DNA of 64,000 nucleotides from Thinopyrum elongatum (lineage: Eukaryota > Streptophyta > Magnoliopsida > Poales > Poaceae). Where the stretch lies: the NCBI GenBank assembly GCA_011799875.1, contig CM022302.1, positions 182,520,942-182,584,941 on the forward strand, written 5' to 3'. Within the stretch, counting starts at the first letter, position 1, and every line of letters begins with the position of its first letter. The notes beneath the pieces are model-generated. The model searched no databases. It was not told the DNA's origin and saw nothing but the letters and a program-made list of their open reading frames with translations. A program made the translations under genes and the position numbers. Positions 33,117 through 44,416 of the stretch are shown piece after piece.

Positions 33117-34148
33117 ATGGTCGAGCGTTACCCAAGCGACACCGGGGCGGCAAACGGCTTCGGCTGACGCCATCTGCGCGAGGACGAGGAGTGCCTCCTC
33201 TACGAGGCCGACTACCCGGCGCCCCCGGACATGCGGGTGCCGGGCTCGTGAAGGCTGAGCACCGGTGGCGTCCTGGTGCCCCCGGTGCTAACCAGTGCAG
33301 AACGGCGCGCCGAGATAGCGTGAATCCGCTCGTCGCTGTCGGAGGAGAAGCGGAACGAGTCGAGGTACGCCGCCGACAGCCACACGCTGGGGACGATGTA
33401 CTTCGACCGCCGCCACGCCGACCAGGTCACCTCCACAAACGGCGTCCTGCGCCGTGGCCGCCTCAACTCCGACAGGCGGCGTGAATGGTGGGGTGTGCCC
33501 GACCGCACCCTCGAAGCTGTCCTCGACCACATCGAGGCCGGCAACACGCCGCGCCTGGAGTACCCGGCGCCCCCGTCCTTCTCTCGCTGTCGCGGTAGTT
33601 CCTGGACGCCACGACGAATGGAGAGGGCAACCTCCTCGTCGTCGGGCTCTGGTTCTCTTTCCTCTGGTTCGCCGGCGCTCTGCCCCGTCAAGCCGGAGCC
33701 GTAGGAGACGCCGCTTGGGCGCCGCACCCGTAGCGGTGCCCTCGTCATCAACGAGGGTGGCCGCCCCTCCCCTCGTTCCTACCGCCTCGTCCGACCGAAG
33801 ACCGAGCCGGGGTTGCTCCCTGTGAAGAAGGAGCACGAGGACATGGCCGCCGACGATGAGACCGCCCTCAAGTGGGCGAAGGCGGACTACGTCCGTGAGC
33901 AGGTGGAGCACCAACGACGGGCCTACGAGGAGATCAAAGCTCGGCGCCGCGGAAGCGAGGAGGGCGGCATCGTCGTCCTCGACAGCGACGACGAGGGTGC
34001 GCCCGGGCCGTCCAACCCCCCGTGCGTCGGCGACCCTGGGCAGGGGTGCAGCAGGGACGGCGGCGGCGCCGGCGGGGCGCAGGGCGGCGGCGACGATGAC
34101 GACGACGGCGGCGACTACACCCGGTTCTATAGGCTCCTCGACATGTAG
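33117..34148 (+). pseudogene. Element E cargo ORF, not a transposase
   Basis: ATG at 33117. One frame to 34148 (about 344 codons), broken by stops at 33165-33167, 33321-33323 and 33702-33704 and probably others near the start. Recognisable blocks are DRRREWWGVPDRTLEAVLDHIE, then a Ser-rich stretch, VKPEP and VRPKTEPG (possible SUMO-type VKxEP sites), then a charged helix with WAKADYVREQVEHQRRAYEEI, an acidic LDSDDE and a Gly/Asp-rich end. I know similar predicted proteins from Triticeae inside small DNA elements, with no assigned function. No DDE triad or helix-turn-helix seen. Confidence 0.6.
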
Positions 34149-34405
34149 AAGGCGGGCGGCGGGAGCGGTGTAGTAGTGCTAGGCGCGTTTTTAATGTAGT
34201 TTTAGATCATGTTTTTTGTTTTTGTACAAATTTGATTGAAATCGCTGAGTTTGGACGAATTTTGTGTCATGATTGGCCGATTTAGGGGCGACCTGGGGGT
34301 GGTGAATGGGGACACGTTCGCCCCTACGCCAAAATTAAAGCCGGTTCGTCCCCAGGCGGTGCTTTTTCGGTGTCCTGGGGGGCCGAACGGCTGGAGATGC
34401 TCTTA

Positions 34406-34867
34406 GGTATCACAGATAAGAGTTATCTGAACTCAACATCACCGCTCCTTTCTTGACCGTTTGTCTGAAACTTGAAGGAATTTTACCGTCACCCTGTGCC
34501 ACCCTGAGTCAAATTCACAATTGGACTGGAGCAACGATGTTGTCACTCTTTCACCCGCATGAACATTAACAATAATGGTTTTTGAAAGCACCATGAATCG
34601 TCCATCCAAAAAGATGGGAAGCGTTGATCGGTGAACGTACTTGGGACGGGGATGATCCCCTAGAAGTGCAGGATGTCGGATCACAATATCTTCACCATGA
34701 TGTCGATGAAACACTTCAACTTCACAAAGAATCAAACCAACAGAAAAAGTTTGACACACCAATCTAAACTCATCAGATCTGAATAATCGGATTAGCGAGG
34801 ACAGAAAACTCTCTAACCTCATGAAATGGTCAAAAGAACAAGAGTAAAATTATTCTCACAAAATCTT
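34406..34867. other. Unclassified repeat-like flank, right of element E
   Basis: Continues the sequence interrupted by element E. On the minus strand a 127-codon frame (34439-34822) includes HPALLGDHPRPKYVHRS; I have a vague memory of this block in Triticeae repeats but cannot name the family. No terminus found. Confidence 0.35.
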
Positions 34868-35489
34868 TCCCTAATAATAAAGCACGGATTGAGTCTGTCG
34901 GGTTCACCGTCGCGTCCTTTTTACACAAAGGCCCATGTGGTTTTTAGGAATTAAACCCGCCGTCCCTTGGTAAGCAGATCTGAGAAAATGTTTTGTTTTC
35001 TGCCGTCTTGGAGCTCGCCAACGTGGGGCGGCTATGGCGTGGTGCAGGCGGAGGAGCGCGAGCGGCTGCCGGTGAGAGCGGGTCAGAGGCGGCGCTGGGA
35101 GGCAGGCCAGTCGGCGTGGCTTGGGCCGGCGACTGGTCGTGATGGAGAGGAGGGCGCAAGGGAGAAGATGAGACCGGCGGTGAAAGCCAGAGCGGTGGTG
35201 GTGGCTAGTCGCCGGCAGCGTCGGCCGGGGACGTGCGCGCGGGGGCGAGACCTCCCTGGTGCTGGCGGCGCGTGAGGGGAGGGATCGAGAGGATGAGGGA
35301 GCTGTGGGGAACGAGGGGAGAGGCTGCTCGATCGGGAGGGGCTCACGGAGTCAAGATCACTAGGGTTGACTGCTGGGGCGGCTGGGCCTCGTGGGCTACG
35401 AGGGTTGGGCCGGTCTGGGCGGCTAGCTGGGCTCAGCGAGGCCATGTTGGATCGTAAGCCCCGTGAAAGAGGAGAATAGCAGCCATGTA
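34868..35489 (+). mobile_element. Putative Helitron 5' portion
   Basis: Begins TCCCTAATAATAAAGCACGG, like the TC...TAATAATAAA starts of grass Helitrons that end in the CGTTGCAACGCACGGG hairpin found at 41.6 and 42.9 kb. The interior is GC-rich with accidental long frames and no recognisable Rep/helicase. Assignment rests on terminal sequence style only. Confidence 0.4.
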
Positions 35490-35612
35490 CTCCCTCCGTC
35501 CGAAAATACTTGTCATCAAAATGGATAAAAAGGGATGTATCTAGAACTAAAATACGTCTAGATACATCCCCTTTTGTTCATTTTGATGACAAGTATTTCC
35601 GGACAGAGGGAG
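35490..35612. mobile_element. Stowaway-type MITE (123 bp)
   Basis: CTCCCTCCGTCCGAAAATAC at the left; at the right the complement of CTCCCTCTGTCCGGAAATAC. The near-perfect inverted arms extend to about 34 bp each, so it would fold into one hairpin. TA duplications at 35488-35489 and 35613-35614. Typical Tc1/mariner-derived Stowaway. Confidence 0.92.
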
Positions 35613-35878
35613 TACTAAGAAAACAAACCTTTCGACCACTCCAAACAGGGCAACTTTCCCTCTCGTTAGTGTTTCTTCTCCCGGGGGCGATCTACGCCGC
35701 CGTTGAGATCTAGCTTCGTCCCTCCCTGTTCTATCTCCTGGGGAACTTGATTCGGGCCAAGCAAGGGGCGATCTGGCATCGCTACCCAGCCTTGGTTGAG
35801 TCTCGCGGGAAGAACAAGGCTAGGGTTTCCAAGTTTTTGTTGAACCCGGTGAGGATCCTCTCGGGTTAGGGTTTGGAG

Positions 35879-36850
35879 ATGGCTGCGGAAGGAGCCGGCA
35901 AGTCCGGCAGCTCTTCTTCCGCGAATGAGATCGAGAAGCTTATGGCGGAACTAGGGCTCCAGGAAGAGGGCCTTGACGATGTGATCGTTGATGAGGCAGC
36001 GGTTCCCCAATATGCAGCTCGCTGGATGGTTGTGGCTAGAGTCCACATCGACAAACCATACAGCCAGACATGGTTCTTCCGCAATATGAGATCAGCATGG
36101 GATCTGGCCCAAGTGGTGAATTGCAAGCCCCTTGAATCGAACCTGTATACGCTGCAGTTTAACTGTTTGGCAGATTGGGAGAGAGTTATGGAGGAGGGGC
36201 CTTGGAACTTCAGAGGTCATGCTGTGATCATGGCGCCGTATGATGGGGTAACACAACCATCAAAGGTTCAGCTGGATACTCTCAACATCTGGATCCAAAT
36301 ACATGACATCCCAAGACTTTTTGCACATCTGGTGCCAGCTCTCGCCGCCAAGGTTGGAGAGGTTCTGCATGTGGAGGTGGATTCTTATGATTACACGGGG
36401 AATTTCTACCGTGTTTGGGTGAAAATTAATGTACACAGGCCTTTGAAGAATGCTGTGTCACTGGTCAGAGATAAACAGAGGCAGATCTACCGTGTTAAAT
36501 ACGAGCGTTTGCCAGATTGGTGTGCCGTGTGCGGACACTTAGGCCATGTCTTCAAGGAACATGGCGATGGGATCCATCCAAAATCTGCACTAGTGTTCAA
36601 AGATCTTTGAGCGACCTGGATGATGCGTTCTGGACGTGGTCCTGGAGGAAACAGAGGGCGCCGAGGCAGGCGGGGTGGTCGAACTAGTGGCAATAGGAGC
36701 GCTGGCAATGATGACTCCGGAGCGTATGGGTCAGATGAAGATAAAGACCCGGAAGCGGAAAAGGAGGATATCAGCATGGATGATCTCAGCAGGAAGAGAG
36801 GGGTTTGCTTTGACCTAGGAGACAACTCCCAAGGGAATACGGGCCAGTAG
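35879..36850 (+). pseudogene. LINE F ORF1 (RNA-binding, DUF4283 and zinc knuckle)
   Basis: ATG at 35879 (GGAGATGGCT), soon after a 5' UTR. Residues 1-45 are acidic; about residues 45-150 are a DUF4283-type domain (TWFFRNMRSAWDL, NLYTLQFNCLADWERVMEEGPW). A region with ILNIWIQIHDIP-like and YRVWVKINV blocks follows, then a zinc knuckle CAVCGHLGHVFKEH whose last ligand is His instead of the usual Cys. A stop at 36608-36610 cuts the frame; it continues in phase as a basic RG-rich tail (GRGPGGNRGRRGRRGGR) to 36850. ORF1 proteins coat LINE RNA as a ribonucleoprotein. The Cys-to-His change may be a single mutation. Confidence 0.82.
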
Positions 36851-37022
36851 CTTGGGGATCCAGTGGACAGTCAACTAGCCATTGTTCCAGCAAGGGGGGC
36901 GTGGTGAGCCCACCTCCTAAGAGGGAGCCGAAGAGGACCAAGATGGGATCAGAGGGCAGCGAAGTGTCAGGCGTTGTGGTAAAGAATTTGGCGGCCTCCA
37001 TTGAGGGGAGCCGCCGAGCCCA

Positions 37023-40000
37023 ATGAGTGCTATGTGCTGGAACTGTCGCGGAGCGGGCAATGCCGCGACAATCAATGAACTTCGCGAGTTCGCGAAGAAG
37101 TTTGCCCCTACCCTATTATGTATTGTTGAAACTCAAATAGAAGGGACTAGGGTAGAGAGTTTAGCTGGTACTTTGGGCTATGATAAAGCTTATGCTGTTG
37201 AGAGTCGAGGTAGGAGTGGAGGTATAAGCCTTTTTTGGAATAATGAAATAAAAGTTGAGATTTTAGGTTACTCTGAGTATCATTTGGACGTGTCCGAGGA
37301 AGAAACGGGGGTGGACAAGTGGAGGCTTACATGTGTATACGGTGAGGCCCAGACCCACCTGAGGCATCAGACATGGACAGTTTTGAAAAACATAAGCACT
37401 TTGAGCTCTCTTCCTTGGCTCTGTATCGGAGATTTCAATGAAGTTCTACGTCCAAGTGAACATGAGGGGATTGGTAGACGTAATAATGCTCAAATGCAGG
37501 CATTCAGAGAAGCTGTAGACGTTTGCATGTTGCTTGTCATCGGGTATAAAGGCCGTTTCTGGACTTGGGAGAAAAAGGTGACTGGTGGAACTTATACAAG
37601 GTGCAGGTTGGATCGGGCATTGGCGAACGCACACTGGATGTCTCGATTTCCTTTGGCGAGCCTTGAACACTTAGTTACAGCGACGTCAGACCATGGCCCA
37701 ATTATTCTTGATCTAGGACGAAATCATAACAGCACAACACAAAAAACTTTCCGCTATGAGCTGATGTGGGAGAAGCATGAAGGTTTTCGGGAAGCTATAG
37801 GGACAAAGTGGGCAACGGCGGGACCATGTGCTACTCTTCAGGAACTGCAACAGAAACTTTTAGCTGTCTCGAGGGGGCTATCAACTTGGAGTAGACAATC
37901 CTTTGGGAGTGTCCGGCGTGAGATAAAGAATATGAAAACAGAGTTGGATAAGCTGCAAAGCGATCCTTTGAGAACAGCTCCATCACATGCGAAACTAAAG
38001 ATCAATGAACTGTTGATTGAACTATATCATCGAGAGGAGATAATGTGGAGACAGCGAGCTTGCACTGAGTGGCTTTCATCAGGAGACAAAAACACAAAGT
38101 TCTTTCATCTTCGAGCGAGTTTGAGGAGGAAGAAAAATATGATACGAGCCTTGCAAAATTCCCTAGGAGTGCTTGTCGATGACCCGGCAGAATTGAGAGC
38201 GATGGCCAATAGTTTCTACCAAGAGCTGTACTCGTCTGAAGGCGTGCAGGGAGTGGAGACAGTTCTCGAGCATGTACCAAGGAAAGTTACAGCGGCAATG
38301 AATGAGCAGCTTTGTGCGCCATATTCTGCGGATGAGGTAAAGTGTGCGTTATTCCAAATGTTCCCTACAAAGGCACCGGGGCCTGATGGGTTTCCAGCCC
38401 ATTTTTATCAGAAACATTGGGACGTTTGTGGGGAAGATGTGACTAACATTGTGCTACAGATTGTTAGAGGGGAGGTGAGCCCCGAGTGCATTAATGATAC
38501 CATACTTGTCTCAATCCCCAAGGTGACGACCCCCACACTTCTCTCTCAATACAGACCCATCAGTTTATGTAATGTGCTGTACAAGATTGCATCAAAGGTA
38601 GTTGCGAACAGATTGAAGCTCATTCTACCGGATATCATCTCTAAGGAGCAGTCTGCATTTGTGCCAGGGAGGTTAATAACTGATAACATCATCTGTGCAT
38701 ATGAGTGTTTGCATTTTATGAAGCGAAACAGGTCAAAGAGCAACAGTTTTTGTGCATTGAAGCTGGACATGATGAAAGCTTATGACAGGTTGGAGTGGCC
38801 TTATTTGAGAGCTATCATGGAAAAATTGGGGTTTGCACAGGTATGGATTGACACAGTTATGAACATGGTTTCGTCGGTATCCTTTTCAGTTTTGTTCAAC
38901 GGAGAAAGATTAGAAGCTTTTAAACCATCTAGAGGAATTTGGCAGGGAGATCCAATCTCCCCTTACCTTTTCTTGATTGCAGCAGAGGGCCTCTCGTACC
39001 TCCTGAAATCCAGTTCTCAGTCGTCACTTCTCGCAGGTGTTAAGGTGGCTCCCACGGCTCCGGCCGTTAACCATCTTTTATTTGCAGATGATAGCCTGTT
39101 GCTTTTCAAGTCAAGTGTTGAGGGTGCGGAACTTGTATCAAACCTACTGAATAGGTATTGTAATGCTTCTGGCCAGAGAGTAAATCATGCAAAATCTTCC
39201 ATCTTCTTTAGCAAAGGATGTCCACAAGTCATTAGAGAAGGGGTGAAGAACAGCCTCCAGGTGCAGAACAAATCCTTGAGTGATCGGTATTTGGGTATGC
39301 CAACTGTTGGACACTCCAAGAATGGTACGTTCAAATACTTACGAGATAGGGTGTGGGAAAAAGTAAGAGGATGGATGGAAAAATTACTATCAGCTGCAGG
39401 CAAGGAAGTCTTGATAAAGTCAGTCGCTCAAGCAATTCCAGTGTACTTTATGTCATGCTTCCGCCTTCCGAGGGGAGTGTGTGATGATGTGACCTCCCTC
39501 ATCCGTCAGTTCTGGTGGGGCAGTAAGAGAGGAAAGAGGAAACCAGCATGGGTTGCTTGGGATGTGATGATCAGACCTAAGTACATGGGGGGTCTGGGAT
39601 TCAGAGATTTGGAGCTGTTTAACGTGGCATTATTAGCACGGCGGGCATGGAGAGTTTTGAATGATGATGAGTCACTAAGTGCACAAATACTCAAGGCGGC
39701 CTACTACCCGAATTGCTCTTTGCTTGATGCAGATCTTGGACCTCATCCATCTCAGATTTGGAGGGCCATAATTGATGGGCAGGATGTACTTGCTCAAGGA
39801 ATTATTCGCAGAATTGGGGACGGAGAGACCACCAATATTTGGCACCATAACTGGATACTGAGGCCTAGTTTTAAGCGGCCGATTACTTCTCTGCTGCCGG
39901 TTCCACCAGAGCAAGTGTCCGAGCTGATCAACACAACCACAACTTCTTGGCGGGAAGGACTGGTGAGAGCAGTTTTCACACCTTTCGACGCGGAAGAAAT

Positions 40001-41141
40001 TTTGAAGATTCCCCTTTGCACTAGACGTGTTGAGGATTTTTGGGCTTGGAGCGAGACCCCGCGGGGGATTTTCACAGTAGGCTCGGCATACCGTATGCTT
40101 GTGACAATGAAAATCAGCAGAGAAAACTGGCTGGAGGGGACTGAGGAATCATCGCTTATAAACAGGGAGAGTGGGGAGTGGAACAAACTTTGAAAAATGC
40201 AAGTTCCGTCCAAGATCAAAGTATTTGCATGGCGACTTGCGAGGCACTCAATCCCAGCAGGTGAAGTGCTTCACCACCGTAATATGGCTACAACAGCAGC
40301 ATGCCCATTATGTGGAGTTCATGATACATGGAAGCATGCATTGCTCGAGTGTCCGGTGTCACGCTGTACATGGGCTTTATCATCAGAAGAAGTGTTGGAT
40401 CAGTTATGCATTGTTCAACACGATAGTGCGAAGAGATGGTTATTTGCCCTCCAAGAGAGGCTCAAGCCAGAGGAGTTTGTTAGATTGGTGGTAACTTTGT
40501 GGGCAATTTGGGGAGCTAGGAGGAAAGCAATTCATGAAGGACTATTTCGGAGTCCCCAGTCGATCAACGATTTCATAAGCTCCTACTTATCAGAGATTAA
40601 TGTCATATATACTCAGAAAGTTACTCCGGCTAATGCTGCTATAGCAAGACCACGGCGATGGCTGCCTCCGGTGGACAATCACGCCAAAATCAACACCGAT
40701 GCTGCGGTGGGAGGTCGAGGGAAATTCGGAGCGGTTGCAGCGATCTGTAGAGATGGAGCAGGGATTTTTGCTGGAGCATCAGCTATTGTCTACAGAACGA
40801 TTGGAGATCCAGCTACATTGGAGGCCTTGGCTATAAGAGAAGCTCTAGCTCTTGCTGATGATTTGTACCTTCAACGAATTCATGTTGCTTCGGACTGCAG
40901 AGGAGTTGTGGATGAAATCCAGAAGGGTGGTGCATCGAGCTATGGTGCAGTAATTCAGGAGATTAAATTGCATTCAGTTTCTTTTATTTCTTGTAAGATA
41001 GTTCATAAATTTAGGAGCTCAAACTTTGATGCTCACAACCTTGCGAAGTATGCGTTGGGTCTTGGGGCTGGTCGCCATGTATGGTTAGGCCAGCCTGAAG
41101 GTATTCCCTTCGTCCATGTAAACATTGTGACGGTTGAATAA
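37023..41141 (+). pseudogene. LINE F ORF2 (endonuclease, reverse transcriptase, RNase H)
   Basis: ATG at 37023 leads straight into the AP-type endonuclease (MCWNCRGAGN; VETQIEG; GDFNEVL; YTRCRLDRALAN; SDHGPI). The reverse transcriptase has PGPDGFPAHFYQKHWD, ISLCNVLYKIASKVVANRL, LKLDMMKAYDRLEW, QGDPISPYLFLI and the catalytic FADD box (in LLFADDSLLLF). A zf-RVT region (CPLCG...HALLECP) and a C-terminal RNase H (KINTDAAVGG; SDCRGVV; DAHNLAKYA) follow. A single stop at 40191-40193 splits the frame; both halves are in phase. ORF2 nicks the target and primes cDNA synthesis there. About 1372 codons, normal for plant L1 with RNase H. Confidence 0.9.
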
Positions 41142-41160
41142 AACTTCGCAGGGTTGCCTC

Positions 41161-41181
41161 AAAAAAAAAAAAAAAAAAAAA
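41161..41181 (+). other. Poly-A tail of LINE F
   Basis: Twenty-one A residues, 20 bp after the ORF2 stop; marks the 3' end of the element. Confidence 0.88.
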
Positions 41182-41470
41182 CGACCTTTCTGTTTGTGCG
41201 TTCAGAGTTGTGCATGTGAATGTTTTTATTTCTTGGTGTGTTGCTGCTACCAAATTTTATTTTAGTTTGAAAAAAATACCTGGTTGATCTACATGCAGCT
41301 TTGATCCCGAATCGCTGCTGCCAGCGGCACACGCGAAACTATAAGCCTGGCCAATGTTTTTGCAAACTGTACGCGAAAATCAGATTGACGTACTGCGAAA
41401 CTGACTACACAAACGCTACAAGGATAATCGTCAGTGTTCCTACCATCGGCGTTAAGGATCGTTTCGTGTT

Positions 41471-41635
41471 TAATGTGCGATTGGTATGCATTTTTTCTAG
41501 ACCTTGGCGTATGCCTGTCTGCCATAGTCGGGTGGTACCTTTCAAATGCTATAGTGATGATTTCGATGGATGTTTTAATGAACACATTGATTTTCACTTC
41601 CGTTGCAACGCACGGGTACATGTGCAAAAATTTAG
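41471..41635 (+). mobile_element. Helitron-like 3' terminus, first copy
   Basis: Hairpin-forming CCGTTGCAACGCACGG at 41600-41615, then 16 bp and TTAG|T (41632-41635). This 3' region aligns with 42775-42935, sharing TATGCATTT...CTAGACCTTGG and GATGGATGTTT. The terminal C of CTAG seems to be T here. Confidence 0.5.
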
Positions 41636-41640
41636 TTCAT

Positions 41641-42774
41641 TGTGATAGAAGATAGGAGGGAACACACACAGTGTCTCCTTAGAATCCGCCGTGTTCTCAA
41701 ATCCTTATTCGCATTGTCTTCTTTTGGTATTTTTTTGTGAGATTTCTTTTGGTTTTCTTACGTCCATAGCAATGGCGGACATGGATGGCTACGACTACGA
41801 GCTTGATCACTTCAATGATCTACGAGTTCTGACGACACTACGTTAGCTTGGAGCGTGCCATGAAGGACAAGCAGAGGAGAGGTTCATTCGCACGACTGGC
41901 TTGCACACCCGTCAACGATGCAACCCTCAAGCCGACCTCGACGGCGCCACCCGTGATTCACCGACCTAACCCGAGTCGGTGTGCGTTGCCTATGATTGAT
42001 CGTCTAGCCCGCGAGCCGGCTCCTTCGTCAACTGCCACATCCTCCGATGCTTCCATCTGCCGGCAACGTCTCCCTCATCGGCCTCGCCTCGCTGGACAAG
42101 CACCGGCCACCGCATGGTAGAGATCGATCAGGCTTGCCGCTTCTATGGCTTCTTTCTAGGTCTGCCTTCTCACGTGCATGCTCTTGGTTCTGTCTTAATA
42201 TGCACTATGCGTGCTAGCTAGCATCAGTTAAGGTTCAAACATGGCGGTTAGCTAGGTAGCTTACTTTTCCATCGCTTCACGGTTTACTTCAGCTTTCATT
42301 GCTTCATTCTTAGGACAAGCACGCCGCTGATTTGGAACGACGGGGCTGCCTTGGGTGTTGGCATACCTTTTGGAATTAGCTGGCCATAAGTAAAATATAA
42401 CTAGCTTAGGTTTGCCAAATTTCTTTTAGATCATAAACCATGGAATATTGTTGCTAGAAAAGATGATGTCATGAGGCTGAAGTTTTTCTTGCTCCCACCG
42501 CAAGAGAAGGCAAATCTTTATTTCAATGAGCCATCCAAAAAGATAAGGCTTTCCACAAGCTTCAATGCCCGCAAGGGGACAGTGCGCAAGTGGGACTACG
42601 TGTGCCTTCATTGTCATCCGTTCCTGGTCTATACAATATATTTCTCTACCTATATTATTTCTCCCCAATTATTTGCCCATCATTTTAATTGTTCTGTTGC
42701 ACTTTGATTTTATTCATAATTGGTGTGAACGGAATTATCATACAAAAATTGTACCAAAAACATCGCATGTCGTG
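41641..42774 (+). other. Helitron-like interior with possible captured gene pieces
   Basis: No intact gene. Exon-like pieces are present: a short frame from ATG 41772 (MADMDGYDYELDHFNDL) that meets a stop near 41844, and 42471-42620 (FFLLPPQEKANLYFNEPSKK; RKGTVRKWDYVCLHCH). I cannot identify their source. Together with the two Helitron-type 3' ends they suggest captured host fragments. The rest is AT-rich and featureless. Confidence 0.35.
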
Positions 42775-42935
42775 GCTTTTAATACGCGAATTATATGCAT
42801 TTCTGCTAGACCTTGGGCATGCGCCGCCTGTAGCACCAGGTTGCACCGTCCGAATGTTGTTGTGTCATGTTGATGGATGTTTCGATGCACTTGCCAATTA
42901 CATTTCCCGTTGCAACGCACGGGCACTTTTGCTAG
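42775..42935 (+). mobile_element. Helitron-like 3' terminus, second copy
   Basis: Hairpin CCCGTTGCAACGCACGGG (42906-42923; stem CCCGT/ACGGG), an 8-bp spacer and CTAG at 42932-42935 followed by T. This matches the CTRR rule for Helitron ends. Confidence 0.6.
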
Positions 42936-43380
42936 TACGATGATCAAGATCGTAGCACTCTGAAGATGCGAGGTCCCCACCTCTAAGCGTCAAGATGACA
43001 GCCGGAGACGAGGAGACCCAAAAATTCCTTGCGGCGGCGACGGCGGCAGCTGCGAACGAAACCCTTGCTCGTTCGTTTTTGCTATTGTTTTTAATAGTTC
43101 TGACCTTTTCCTATTCAGGGAAAATGATTTTCTGGCCAGTTCGGTTTATTTCTCTATCTTATAATGGCAGGCCCAAGAGCACATTCCAAGCCCAACAGCA
43201 CTAAAAAAAAACTCGAACAGCCCAACAAGCGCAACACACCACCTGGATCTTCTCCCCTCCCCTCTCGCTCCCCGTTTCGGCTGAGCTCAGCGAGCGCCAG
43301 GACCAGCCGCCAGAGACCCTTTCTCCTCTTCGTTTCCGCGGCGCGCCAGATCTCGCACCCCTTCTCCGACGGCCGGCGCG

Positions 43381-44347
43381 GTGAGCCCTTTCTCTCCTTC
43401 CTCCGTTGCCGTCCTCCGCGTGTCACCCTTCGCCGCGCGGAAGGCCAGCTCCCGCCAACATCCTTGTGGTGGGGCATCAATCCATTCGGCTTGTTGCGGG
43501 TTTGTTTGCTGCGTGGTGGAGTAGTATAAATGACGCCCGCAGTTTGTTTGCGGGTTTGTTTACCAAAAGCAGATTATTTTCCGCAAATCTCTTTAGGTCC
43601 GCCCCTGGGTTAACTAGTGAAGACTTGGGAGTGTGAGATCGATGCGCTGATTGACACCTGATGAAGTTTTAGTTGAGGTGATCTAGGAGGGCTTCATGTG
43701 CCTTGCCATGGGTGAGGGTTTTAGGGTTTAGGGTGGGCATCTGCTGCTCTCACCCCGCTGTCATTTCAAAGGGTTTGCTTTAGCAGATAAATTGCCCTGT
43801 AGGTCTGGTTCATAATCTTGGCCCGTGAGATTGATTACGGCCATTCACTGGGTGAGCTGTAATGTTCCGGCTCGTTGGGTGACCCCCTAGCTAGAGATTG
43901 AATCCCCCAGTTCATGTACTTCTCCTATCAATCATGTCGAAGGACTGAGCTCTCTTCTCATGGAATAGAGGAACTTATGTTGCTCGCCCTTGTCTTTTGC
44001 GGTGCGGAATTTCGGAACTGGGGGAAGCTAAAATATGTAGGAGTATTTCTGTAGGCAATGTGAAAGGGTTTGGTGGAAAATTGCCTTCTTTTCTGGCAGC
44101 TGAGTTACGCTGAGCATTTAGTTCCAAGTCCAATACTCCATTTCTCTAAATCGTCGGTTAGGTTGCGTCTAAGCTTAAGTAGTTACCATGATTTGTCGAC
44201 TTCTGTTTAGCGGCTCTTATTTGACATACGACACATATGCTTCTTCTTGCGCGCTAGAGGTTATTTATTAATTAAAAATGCATTTAGTTACGCAGGAGAT
44301 TTCCATGGATCATATTTAGTGTTAATTTCGTTTTTTTTGTTATGCAG
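43381..44347 (+). other. 5' UTR intron of the L7/L12 gene
   Basis: Donor CGCG|GTGAGCCC at 43381, acceptor TTTTTTGTTATGCAG at 44347, 69 bp before the start codon. The CG-rich stretch at about 43230-43380 would be the first, untranslated exon. Inferred from splice-site sequence and position only; no clear TATA box upstream. Confidence 0.55.
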
Positions 44348-44416
44348 GGCAGCCAATCATTAGTTTCTTCTCCATCCCTTGCTATATTTTTGTGCCAATA
44401 CCTAGCTGACAGTAGG

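Larger units (their letters stand above)
32597..34402 (+). mobile_element. PIF/Harbinger-like DNA element E (1806 bp)
   Basis: Terminal inverted repeats GAGCATCTCCAGCCG (32597-32611) and its complement CGGCTGGAGATGCTC (34388-34402), perfect over 15 bp, with a further shared GGCCCCCCAGG block inside each end. Flanked by TTA duplications at 32594-32596 and 34403-34405, as in PIF/Harbinger elements. GC-rich inside. It carries an ORF but no DDE transposase. Confidence 0.8.
35640..41181 (+). mobile_element. LINE F (L1-type), nearly complete
   Basis: 5' UTR, ORF1 (35879-36850), ORF2 (37023-41141) and a poly-A tail of 21 A at 41161-41181. Only two stop codons break the ORFs, so it is comparatively well preserved. 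A target duplication is not certain: CGACC occurs near both ends (35633-35637 and after the tail), which is too short to rely on. The 5' start is approximate. Confidence 0.88.

Noticed and set aside
35083..35445. 120-codon minus-strand frame (Pro/Ser/Arg-rich)
   Set aside because: Low complexity, several overlapping frames in the same GC-rich stretch, no homologous motif recognised.
35633..41186. CGACC as target duplication of LINE F
   Set aside because: Five bases only, and flanking bases do not match; LINE duplications are normally longer.
34868..42935. One single Helitron spanning the whole stretch
   Set aside because: Two similar 3' ends exist and the 5' terminus is weak, so I reported the ends separately instead of one element.
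43164..43529. 121-codon plus-strand frame before L7/L12
   Set aside because: It spans the proposed untranslated first exon and runs into the intron; Ser/Pro/Arg-rich with no domain.
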